Part shown: in pieces, positions 1 to 5,261 of the stretch | How the letters are laid out: each line of letters opens with the position of its first letter | Position numbering within the stretch: position 1 is the stretch's first letter | From: Xanthobacteraceae bacterium | GTDB taxonomy: Bacteria; Pseudomonadota; Alphaproteobacteria; Rhizobiales; Xanthobacteraceae | Direction: 5' to 3' | Assembly (NCBI GenBank): GCA_030043175.1 | Contig: JASHYD010000847.1 | Location: 1-6,093, forward strand | DNA length: 6,093 nucleotides | The notes under the pieces: model-generated | The model's input: the letters and a program-made list of their open reading frames with translations, nothing else | What the model was told of the DNA's origin: nothing | The model's database searches: none | Translations under genes and position numbers: made by a program

Positions 1-1345
1 GCTGGTCGCGCTTGATCATCGAACGAAGACGATGTCGAGCACTTTCGACGACTTCTTCGAGCCGGCGTCCAATGTTTCCCACACGCTTTACGCGAGCGCC
101 ACCATCGCAACCTCGCATGAAGCCGTTCGCGCTGACGTCGGAACGCCGCTGTTCATGCGCGCCCCCGGAGAGGCGACCGGCTCGATCGCGCTCGAAAGCG
201 CTATCGACGAAATGGCGCAAGCCTGCGCTATGGATCCCGTGGCTTTTCGGCTCAACAACTATGCAGAGGTTGAGCCGATCTCGGGGAAGCCGTTTTCCTC
301 AAAAGCCTTGCGCGAATGCTACCAGCAAGGCGTCGAGCGGTTCGGCTGGCAGCGCCGCCCGGTCGCCCCGCGGCAGATGCGCGAGGAAGACGGATTGCTC
401 GTCGGCTGGGGTGTCGGCACGGCCACGTTTCCGGCGCTGATGTTCGCGGCCGAGGCCAAAGCGATGCTGCGCGTTGACGGCAGCGGCGTCATGGAGATCG
501 GCGCCCACGAGATGGGGCAGGGTGCCCGCACCGCACTGACGCAGATCGCGGCTGACGCGCTCGGGCTCGATATCGACCAGCTCGAGTTCAGATCCGGCTC
601 CTCCGATCTCCCCGATGGCGGCATTGCAGGCGGCTCTGCCCATACCGCGACCGCCGGCATGGCCATCCACAATGCCGGTGCCGACGTGATTGCACGGCTC
701 GCCGATCTGGCGACGAGCGACCGGCGCTCGCCGCTGTTCGGGGCCGGCAATGCCGGCGTAATCGCCCGCGGTGGCCGCTTATTCCGACGCGACGACCCGA
801 GCCGCAGCGAGAGCTACGCCGAGGTCCTCGGCCGCGCTCGGCTCGCGCAGATCGAAGGGCACGGAGCCAGCGCGGCGGATCAAGCCGCTCAATCGACCTA
901 CGCCATGCATGCACACGGCGCAGTGTTTGCGGAGGTCAAGGTCGACCCCGATCTTGGACAGATCCGCGCCACGCGCGTCGTCGGTGCCTTTGCCGCCGGA
1001 CGCATCATCAATCCGCGCATGGTCCGCAGCCAGCTCTGTGGCGGAATGATTTGGGGCGTATCTTTTGCGCTGCACGAGCAGGCCGTGATCGATCCGCGGT
1101 CTGGTCGTCCGATGAACGCCAATTTGGCCGAGTACCACATTCCCGTGAATGCCGATGTGCCGTCACTCGAAGCGATTCTGGTCGAGGAACACGATCCGCA
1201 TGTCAATGCGCTCGGCATCAAGGGCGTCGGCGAGATCGGGATCACCGGCACAGCCGGTGCGGTCGCGAACGCCGTTTGGCATGCCACAGGAGTCCGCATG
1301 CGCAAATTCCCGATCACGCTGGATCGCTTGATCGAGCCTCAATAA
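1..1345 (+). CDS. Xanthine dehydrogenase-family molybdopterin-binding subunit, YagR/PaoC-like (5' end outside window)
   Basis: This is the large catalytic subunit of a molybdenum hydroxylase, which binds molybdopterin-cytosine-dinucleotide and oxidises aldehydes or N-heterocycles. The frame is open from base 2, before the first ATG at 32, so the true start lies upstream. About 447 codons are visible, against roughly 730-770 residues in PaoC-like proteins. Family sequences appear in order: FMRAPGEATG (near 152), the EMGQGARTALTQ cofactor region (near 509), GGSAHTATAG (near 629), AAGRIINPRMVRSQ (near 993) and IKGVGEIGITGTAGAVANAV (from 1217). The Glu of GVGEIG, codon 1232-1234, matches the catalytic glutamate of the family. 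The C-terminus (ATGVRMRKFPITLDRLIEP) is intact, so nothing is broken in the visible part. The family is sure, the substrate is not. PaoC works with an Fe-S and a FAD subunit encoded upstream, which cannot be seen here. No XdhC/PaoD-like maturation gene follows. Confidence 0.93.
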   Translation, partial: LVALDHRTKTMSSTFDDFFEPASNVSHTLYASATIATSHEAVRADVGTPLFMRAPGEATGSIALESAIDEMAQACAMDPVAFRLNNYAEVEPISGKPFSSKALRECYQQGVERFGWQRRPVAPRQMREEDGLLVGWGVGTATFPALMFAAEAKAMLRVDGSGVMEIGAHEMGQGARTALTQIAADALGLDIDQLEFRSGSSDLPDGGIAGGSAHTATAGMAIHNAGADVIARLADLATSDRRSPLFGAGNAGVIARGGRLFRRDDPSRSESYAEVLGRARLAQIEGHGASAADQAAQSTYAMHAHGAVFAEVKVDPDLGQIRATRVVGAFAAGRIINPRMVRSQLCGGMIWGVSFALHEQAVIDPRSGRPMNANLAEYHIPVNADVPSLEAILVEEHDPHVNALGIKGVGEIGITGTAGAVANAVWHATGVRMRKFPITLDRLIEPQ

Positions 1346-1836
1346 GCGCCGCGGCCCACGGAATCGTTGGCGCTATGACGCCAAGCGCCGCGCGATCGAA
1401 CGTAAGCCCGAGCAGCGCCTCAGCCCAATGTGCATTGCCACCGAGGCGCGCAGGAAACCAAGCCGTTCGTCTACCTCGCCGCCCGATCTGCAATTGCCCC
1501 AGATCGCTGCGACGTCGAGGCGACGAGGCCTTGGACCGGGCGCGGCCGGACATGCGTCCCGGCTCGCGGTCGCGCCCTCCGTGGCCGCGCACGCCGACGA
1601 CGAGGGGCCGAGCGTGCGCGATGCGATGGATTGTGGCTCAACGTCAGGCGGCCGCAGAGGCGTGGTGGAAGCATCCGGCGAGACGCCGGTGAGCAGCTCT
1701 GTTCGATGGGGCGCGTGCGGCACCGGGTGTACAAGCCAAATTTTTCAACCAAAAGACGCGATGAGCCTGCCTGATTATTGCCATCGGAATCGCCGACTCT
1801 AGCGGCTGATCTTGTGCGTAGAGTTGAGTTAGAGTC
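1346..1836. other. Intergenic stretch with no convincing gene
   Basis: No reading frame in these 491 bases looks like a recognisable protein, and the frames that are open on both strands overlap each other and are rich in Arg, Ser and Pro, as expected of GC-rich non-coding DNA. One plus frame reads YDAKRRAIERKPEQRLSP just after the hydroxylase stop (from 1374). It reads smoothly but has no ATG or ribosome-binding site in front, and I cannot assign it. A small perfect hairpin with 6-bp arms and an AGA loop lies at 1675-1689 (CCGGCG/CGCCGG). A more AT-rich patch at 1735-1780 could carry the promoter of the gene at 1837, but I cannot place reliable -35 and -10 boxes. Confidence 0.5.
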
Positions 1837-2319
1837 ATGCGAGTATCCCCGTACGTCCTCCTCATCCTTACTGCATTCATCGCCATGGCATCTGCCGCTC
1901 ACACGACGGAATGCCTTTCATCTGCGAGCGCCGTCTGGGCTGCGCATCCAGGATCCCACGCCACGTGGCGGTTGCGCCTGCCAGGTCACGAGGAAACGAA
2001 GTGTTGGTTTCCGAGGGGTTCAACTGGCCTCACGGCGCCGCGTGACCGACGGGTTGCAGATTCTGCGCGCGGAGCGGTTTACGGAGAGGCTGACCGCCGA
2101 GCTGTAGGGCAGATTGCAAGCAGCCAGGTGACAGTGTCAGCGATCGATGCACCTGGCGAGAGGCCGGCCCGACCGATGTCTCAAGATACCCTCGCAACTA
2201 CCGAGCGCGAGCCACTGTCCATTCTGGTATGGGCCGGCAGGCCGATGCACATCGATTCCTCGTGGGAGGAAGTATTTGCGGGGCGCGAGCGAACGGGGGC
2301 GGCGGTCGCAACAAAATGA
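1837..2319 (+). CDS. Small secreted protein with two cysteines, unknown function
   Basis: This encodes a 160-residue protein that starts with a clear signal peptide: Met-Arg-Val, a hydrophobic core over residues 5-17, and a likely cleavage after ASA at residue 20. The mature part opens with Cys26, the stretch AVWAAHPGSHATWRLRLPGH (residues 32-51) and KCWF with Cys56, so one disulfide between Cys26 and Cys56 is plausible. I recognise this HATW-RLPGHE-KCWF pattern as typical of small exported proteins in Bradyrhizobium and relatives, but no function is known to me. The middle (about residues 60-95) is Arg/Ala-rich and looks like a linker. The C-terminal segment, residues 128-150 (LSILVWAGRPMHIDSSWEEVF), is more ordered. 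The ribosome-binding site is weak, with only a TAGAG-like stretch before the ATG. The start was chosen for the signal peptide. The next gene begins 43 bases on, so the two may share a transcript. Confidence 0.75.
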   Translation: MRVSPYVLLILTAFIAMASAAHTTECLSSASAVWAAHPGSHATWRLRLPGHEETKCWFPRGSTGLTAPRDRRVADSARGAVYGEADRRAVGQIASSQVTVSAIDAPGERPARPMSQDTLATTEREPLSILVWAGRPMHIDSSWEEVFAGRERTGAAVATK

Positions 2320-2346
2320 TTAACGTTGGGTGCGCGTGCCGCCGAT

Positions 2347-2353
2347 GGAGGAG
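2347..2353 (+). promoter_or_regulatory. Shine-Dalgarno site that fixes the start at 2363
   Basis: GGAGGAG lies nine bases before the ATG at 2363. Two earlier in-frame ATGs exist at 2330 and 2345, but neither has a comparable ribosome-binding site, and the one at 2345 sits on the Shine-Dalgarno sequence itself. This argues for translation starting at 2363. Confidence 0.7.
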
Positions 2354-2362
2354 CTAGCCTTG

Positions 2363-2668
2363 ATGCCTGTGCACCGCGAAACGCATCTCGCAAGCCTGGC
2401 TCTTTACCAGCAGGCGTTGCGCACTGCCGAACGCGTCAAAACATTGATGCGCGAGATAGACGAAGTTAGCCGCGAGGTCCACCAACACTTGGACGATCTC
2501 GACATCATCTTAGTACAGATCGAGGGCAACGGGCGTCACGTACCTTTCACCCTGGAGAGGGATTCGCGCAGTGCGGTGAGCGTTCAGAACACTGTGGATA
2601 AATTGCCCGGGCTGTCGCGGCTTCCGATCCGCTCCAGTCCGAGAGTGACGCGAGGCAAGGCCGGCTAA
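2363..2668 (+). CDS. Small helical protein of unknown function (101 aa)
   Basis: I do not recognise this protein. Starting at 2363 it has 101 residues and opens MPVHRETHLASLALYQQAL. Residues 3-55 are strongly helical, with spaced Leu, Val and Ile among charged residues (ERVKTLMREIDEVSREVHQ, then LDDLDIILVQI), which suggests a short coiled coil or helical hairpin. The tail from about residue 56 onward is basic and Ser/Pro/Arg-rich and probably disordered. There is no signal peptide, membrane segment or cysteine, so it is likely cytoplasmic. It follows the secreted-protein gene by 43 bases in the same direction. A longer version from the ATG at 2330 (112 residues) is possible but less likely because of the ribosome-binding site position. 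Confidence 0.65.
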   Translation: MPVHRETHLASLALYQQALRTAERVKTLMREIDEVSREVHQHLDDLDIILVQIEGNGRHVPFTLERDSRSAVSVQNTVDKLPGLSRLPIRSSPRVTRGKAG

Positions 2669-2882
2669 CAGCGGCCGCGCGCGTGCTCGCGGGCTAGTCG
2701 ATGCGCAACACGAAAAAGAAGGAAGCGAAACGGTCGAGCCACCGGCGTGACGCTGGCAGAACGGCAGCTCGGAGAATCGCGGTCGCTTGGCCTCCCTCAC
2801 AGGCGCGACTCTCGAACCCGCAGTAATCAATCGGCCGGTTCCTTCGATGACGGCACTCGGCGAGTTTCGCATTTGGCAATGA

Positions 2883-3128
2883 CGGGTCGCGCGTTCAGCG
2901 GAGGGTGTCCGTAGTTGTGGTCGTGCAAGGGGCCGCCAACCTCCCATAGCCCAAAACCGCCTTGCGGGCCGCAGAACCGAGCCGGCGGATCTCGATTGGT
3001 CGCGGGAAGGCGATCGTCTCTATACGATCGGTTTCACCTGCAAAAACCAGCTGCGGCCCGGCGTTCGCCTTGAACCCTGGCAGAAGAAAACTGTCCTCAC
3101 GGCGCTTTGCAACGTTTCTGACTTATAA
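2883..3128 (+). pseudogene. Possible gene remnant: start-less protein-like frame
   Basis: This frame is open from 2883, just after a stop at 2880, to TAA at 3126-3128. Its second half reads like a folded protein: DLDWSREGDRLYTIGFTCKN (from 2991), then QLRPGVRLEPWQKKTVLTAL, ending CNVSDL. It is balanced in hydrophobic, aromatic and charged residues, unlike the Arg/Ser-rich shadow frames nearby. No ATG occurs in the frame and no ribosome-binding site is seen, so it would be a truncated remnant, use an unusual start, or be chance. I cannot name a family. The terminator-like hairpins 60-110 bases behind its stop would fit the end of a former gene. Confidence 0.25.
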
Positions 3129-3132
3129 GTCA
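3119..3132. promoter_or_regulatory. Perfect 14-base palindrome, candidate operator
   Basis: TGACTTATAAGTCA is a perfect inverted repeat with no spacer, AT-rich in a GC-rich setting, about 150 bases before the CHRD gene start. Size and symmetry fit the binding site of a small dimeric regulator with winged-helix or helix-turn-helix domains. It overlaps the stop of the remnant frame ending at 3128. No regulator gene is in the window, so the role is inferred from symmetry alone. Confidence 0.35.
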
Positions 3133-3190
3133 TGTGCAATGGCCACAATCTTGGGTTATAGCGCGGTCGATCGGGATCGCTGGGCGGGGG

Positions 3191-3241
3191 ATCGGTTACT
3201 CGGCCGTTGGTCGATTTTTTCTCGGCCGTGGCCCGAGTTTT
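3191..3241 (+). terminator. Tandem hairpins each followed by a T-run; terminator or attenuator candidate
   Basis: The first unit pairs ATCGGTTA (3191-3198) with TGGTCGAT (3208-3215), including three G-U pairs, around a nine-base loop, and runs straight into six Ts at 3215-3220. The second pairs CTCGG (3221-3225) with CCGAG (3233-3237) and is followed by TTTT at 3238-3241. Both contain CTCGGCCGT, at 3199 and 3221, as a direct repeat with a 22-base period. They end 41 bases before the CHRD start, so they either close an upstream transcript or act as an attenuator in the CHRD leader. Both stems are short, so this is tentative. Confidence 0.35.
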
Positions 3242-3282
3242 CCAGTCACAGCTAATTCCGGCCTGCAGACAGGGAGGATGTC

Positions 3283-3858
3283 ATGCGTCTCAAAAGGCTT
3301 GCTTTGGCGATGTTTTTGGCGGCTCCGCTCACGGTGCCGGGCGCTTATGTTAGCGCGACGGAATTCCATGCAACGTACTCCGGTTTCGAGGAGACCGGTC
3401 CACTACCTGGGGGGGCGGTTAGCTCAGCCGGTACTACCGCCGCCGAAACCGGGGCGATCTTTTCGCCGGGAACGGCAACGCTTGACCTCAAGCTCGATCG
3501 AAACGCGCGCACCATCACGTTCAAGCTGACGTTTTCGGGCTTGAGCTCGACCGTTACGCAGTCCCACATTCACTTCGGCAAGCGGCATGTGCCCGGCGGC
3601 ATTATGGTGTTCTTCTGTACCAACCTCAACAACGGTCCGGCCGGAACCCAACCTTGTCCGGCCGGCGGCGGGACCGTGACCGGAACGGTCACGGGCGCAA
3701 ACGTCATCGGGCCCACCGCACAGGGCGTGCCGGCCGGCAATTTCGACGCGCTGGTCGCAGCGCTCGACTCCGATACCGTCTATGGCAACGTTCACACCAC
3801 GACATTCCCGGGCGGCGAGATTCGCGGCCAGGTGCGCAGCGATGAGGAACAGCGCTAG
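3283..3858 (+). CDS. Exported CHRD-domain protein
   Basis: This 191-residue protein has a signal peptide (MRLKRLALAMFLAAPL..., likely cleavage after YVSA near residue 25) and then one CHRD domain filling the rest. CHRD is a beta-rich domain named after chordin; bacterial members are exported and their biochemical role is not settled. Hallmarks are FHATYSGFEE at the domain start (residues 28-37), alternating strands around TATLDLKLDRNARTITFKLT, the SHIHFGKRHVPGGIMVFFC segment (94-112) with His95 and His97, and the closing YGNVHTTTFPGGEIRGQV (167-184). Cys112 and Cys125 could form a disulfide across a loop. A Gly/Thr-rich turn (GTVTGTVTG, from about residue 130) is encoded by a perfect inverted repeat at 3674-3694. 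GGGAGG at 3272-3277, five bases before the ATG, supports the start. The length suits a single-domain member. It appears to be transcribed alone or from far upstream, because hairpins precede it. Confidence 0.92.
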   Translation: MRLKRLALAMFLAAPLTVPGAYVSATEFHATYSGFEETGPLPGGAVSSAGTTAAETGAIFSPGTATLDLKLDRNARTITFKLTFSGLSSTVTQSHIHFGKRHVPGGIMVFFCTNLNNGPAGTQPCPAGGGTVTGTVTGANVIGPTAQGVPAGNFDALVAALDSDTVYGNVHTTTFPGGEIRGQVRSDEEQR

Positions 3859-4110
3859 ACGGCGCGCACCGTCGTCGCGTCCGTACATACGGAGCAGGCT
3901 CGCGTCACGGCCGCAACTGCGTTTGCGGCCGCCGCGTCTGACGTTAATGTCGGCAACCCATCCGGCCCCTAAGGGCGGGCTTTCCCGCCCAGCCTCCAGG
4001 CGTTGCGAAGTACTGGAACTTCTCCATCGCGCGGACCGCCATGGGCATGCCTGGCGGCCCGCATTTCCTCCTCCGGCCAAAGCCGGGGGTCTTAAGCGCG
4101 GGAGGCTCGG
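3859..4110. other. Hairpin-rich spacer between the CHRD gene and the next exported protein gene
   Basis: No gene is seen on the plus strand. The long open frame on the minus strand here is the antisense of the CHRD gene and has no family features. Besides the hairpin at 3973-3990, there are two weaker stem-loops: CCGCCA/TGGCGG at 4036-4057 with a ten-base loop, and CCGGC/GCCGG around CAAA at 4073-4086. A Shine-Dalgarno GGAGG at 4101-4105 belongs to the next gene. Confidence 0.5.
3973..3990 (+). terminator. GC hairpin after the CHRD gene, likely terminator
   Basis: GGGCGGG and CCCGCCC form a perfect 7-bp stem with a CTTT loop, 115 bases behind the CHRD stop. There is no T-run after it, so it is not a textbook factor-independent terminator. 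It may slow polymerase or protect the 3' end of the mRNA. Confidence 0.4.
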
Positions 4111-4659
4111 ATGACGAAGGCACTTTGGATCGTCGCCTGGGTCGGCTTTCTCGCCGTCCCTGCGGCGACGCCTGAGGTGTCGGCGCCAGCTCAACTGGCG
4201 CCCGAGCTGCACCCCGCCTGGACGGAGTTCAAATGGCCGTTCCTGGTCGATCAGTGGGGCATCGGCCGGGCCTTCGTATGCAAGCCGGCGGAGTGCGGCG
4301 TCGAAGTCGACGTCTACCTGCGGCCGAAGATCGGCTTCTGCAAATGCGACACCGGCGTCGATGGTGACGACGAACTTGAACGTGTGGGAGACAATGAGCT
4401 CATCGGCGCCGGCACGGTCCCGCTCGGTCCAGGCCGTCCGATCGAGGTTGCCTGGATGAAGGGCCGAAGCCGGTCGTACCGTGGAGCGGACCGGACAGCG
4501 GCGGGGCAGTTTCTGTCCATCGGGTTCAACGACCAGTGCGACGTCATCGTCGCGCTGGCGACGCTGCGAGGCGGTGACCCGAAGGCACTGGAGCCGGTGG
4601 TGCTCGCCTTTCTCAACAGTGAGAAGGTGCTGCGCTGGGTAAAATGGCTGTTATCGTAG
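4111..4659 (+). CDS. Exported five-cysteine protein, unknown function
   Basis: This encodes a 182-residue protein with an N-terminal signal peptide (MTKALWIVAWVGFLAVPAAT), probably cut around residues 19-26. The mature part has Cys57 and Cys62 (CKPAEC), Cys77 and Cys79 (CKCD) and Cys143 (QCDV). Five cysteines allow two disulfides, or a metal or haem-free redox site. There is no CxxCH haem motif. The region FKWPFLVDQWGIGRAFVCKP (residues 40-59) is aromatic, followed by VEVDVYLRPKIGFC. Acidic stretches (DGDDELERVGDNEL) suggest a soluble extracytoplasmic domain. The C-terminus (VVLAFLNSEKVLRWVKWLLS) is an amphipathic helix. I do not recognise a named family, though exported proteins of this kind are common in rhizobial relatives. 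GGAGG at 4101-4105, five bases before the ATG, supports the start. It is separated from the CHRD gene by 252 bases and a hairpin, so it is probably its own unit. Confidence 0.8.
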   Translation: MTKALWIVAWVGFLAVPAATPEVSAPAQLAPELHPAWTEFKWPFLVDQWGIGRAFVCKPAECGVEVDVYLRPKIGFCKCDTGVDGDDELERVGDNELIGAGTVPLGPGRPIEVAWMKGRSRSYRGADRTAAGQFLSIGFNDQCDVIVALATLRGGDPKALEPVVLAFLNSEKVLRWVKWLLS

Positions 4660-5101
4660 AACCTCCATCATCCTGACCTCTACAGCGGGCGTCTTGCCGG
4701 CATAGCGGGCGGATCCGGCAGCGGGTCAAAGGCCGCCAGCGCCGGTCGGCCTGATACCGCGCGAATGGGGTGGCGCGGCCCGAACGAATCGCGCCGCCAT
4801 CGGAACGGATCGCCGCCAATCGCCAACCCTCTCACCTCACTCGAACCGCCCGCGCGCCCGCGACCGATAGGTCGCGGGCGCAGCAGAATGGAGCTTTGCG
4901 TCTCCGGTCTTTCGGGCGACATAGCTAAACGCCTCGCGCCACCTGTCGGCGAAGCGCCCAAGGGTGGTGGTACTTCTCATGACCATTTCATCGGGGAGCG
5001 ACCGCACGATGCGGCCGTCTGGTCGGGACTTGCGCTGCTGCCGTGGTGTGTCGCCGAACCTGTGCCCCCGGGAATTGGCGTCGGCTCGCCCCATGGCGTC
5101 C
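4660..5101. other. Intergenic stretch behind two convergent units
   Basis: This stretch lies between the plus-strand exported protein gene and the minus-strand hydroxylase unit. Open frames exist on both strands (for example 4765-5139 plus) but look like GC-rich shadows. One minus frame, open from 5202 down to its stop at 4837, reads smoothly near its end (TLGRFADRWREAFSYVARKT, ending 18 codons before its stop) and may be the tail of a broken gene whose front is at 5102-5230. The main structure is the perfect hairpin at 4854-4881. No other repeat, RNA gene or promoter was seen. Confidence 0.5.
4854..4881. terminator. Perfect 12-bp hairpin, candidate bidirectional terminator
   Basis: GCGCCCGCGACC and GGTCGCGGGCGC are exact inverted copies around a GATA loop. 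This is the strongest stem in the window and sits between two converging transcription units. Neither strand has a T-run after it, so it is terminator-like only in stem strength; a dispersed palindromic repeat is an alternative. Confidence 0.45.
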
Positions 5102-5230
5102 TCAGCGCTCCGGCTGCGGCTGTCGCGGAATTCGCCTGAGCCCGGCTCGGGCGGCGCAGGCCGGGATGACAGCGCAGACAGCGGCCGCCACGACAGGGAC
5201 AGTCAGCGGGCATGAAAAGCGATTGAGCAT
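5102..5230 (-). CDS. Short signal-peptide frame behind the hydroxylase gene; small exported peptide or front of a frameshifted gene
   Basis: This 42-codon frame reads MLNRFSCPLTVPVVAAAVCA followed by VIPACAARAG and then a short Arg/Pro/Gln-rich end. The first 27 residues look like a secretion signal: a basic Arg near the start, a long Val/Ala core, and an ACA-A type cleavage site. A strong Shine-Dalgarno sits five bases before the ATG, and the ATG is 31 bases after the hydroxylase stop, so it is probably translated in the same transcript. What follows the signal is only about 15 residues, too short for a usual exported domain. The neighbouring minus frame is open from 5202 to 4837, so a single-base frameshift in the overlap would give a product of about 130 residues. 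It could be a decayed gene, a sequencing error, or a genuine micro-protein. No family was recognised. Confidence 0.5.
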   Translation of the reverse strand: MLNRFSCPLTVPVVAAAVCAVIPACAARAGLRRIPRQPQPER

Positions 5231-5235
5231 GATGG

Positions 5236-5242
5236 CCTCCTT
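5236..5242 (-). promoter_or_regulatory. Strong Shine-Dalgarno for the short frame starting at 5230
   Basis: Read on the minus strand this is AAGGAGG, five bases before the ATG. A near-perfect match to the anti-Shine-Dalgarno at ideal spacing is the main reason to take the short frame as translated. Confidence 0.7.
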
Positions 5243-5261
5243 AACCGGCCTGGCAGGGCTC

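Larger units (their letters stand above)
2669..3282. other. 614-base intergenic stretch with leader structures for the CHRD gene
   Basis: There is no complete gene here. The first half (2669-2880) is featureless apart from a GC-rich patch with short inverted repeats (CCGCG at 2675 and CGCGG at 2688). A 41-codon basic frame from ATG 2701 lacks a ribosome-binding site and was not called. The second half is structured, with a protein-like frame ending at 3128, a small inverted repeat at 3011-3030 (CGATCGT, six-base loop, ACGATCG), a 14-base palindrome at 3119-3132, and two hairpins with T-runs at 3191-3241. A longer frame at 2962-3255 overlaps these elements and has no family features. Confidence 0.5.

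Noticed and set aside
1051..1692. 213-codon plus frame overlapping the end of the first hydroxylase gene
   Set aside because: It overlaps the catalytic C-terminus of the hydroxylase in another frame and is an Arg/Ser/Pro-rich shadow.
2701..2826. 41-codon basic plus frame beginning MRNTKKKEAKRSS
   Set aside because: It has no ribosome-binding site and no recognisable feature, and short basic frames are common in GC-rich DNA.
2790..2860. tRNA-like GCGGGTTCGAGAGTC string on the minus strand
   Set aside because: The T-arm stem pairs only three to four of five positions, and no acceptor stem, D-arm or anticodon arm can be folded around it.
2510..2947. 145-codon minus frame antisense to the end of the 2363 gene
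   Set aside because: It has low-quality Arg/Ser/Pro composition, no ribosome-binding site and no family features, and it overlaps a better-supported plus gene.
3674..3694. Perfect inverted repeat CCGTGACCG-GAA-CGGTCACGG
   Set aside because: It lies inside the CHRD gene and is explained by codons for the repetitive GTVTGTVTG turn, so no regulatory role is needed.
3424..4212. 262-codon open frame on the minus strand
   Set aside because: It is largely antisense to the CHRD gene, is Arg/Gly-rich, has no family motif, and is explained by high third-position GC of the real gene.
4765..5139. 124-codon plus frame across the intergenic stretch
   Set aside because: It has no ribosome-binding site and Pro/Arg-rich composition, runs through the 12-bp hairpin, and is antisense to the better-supported minus frame at 5102-5230.
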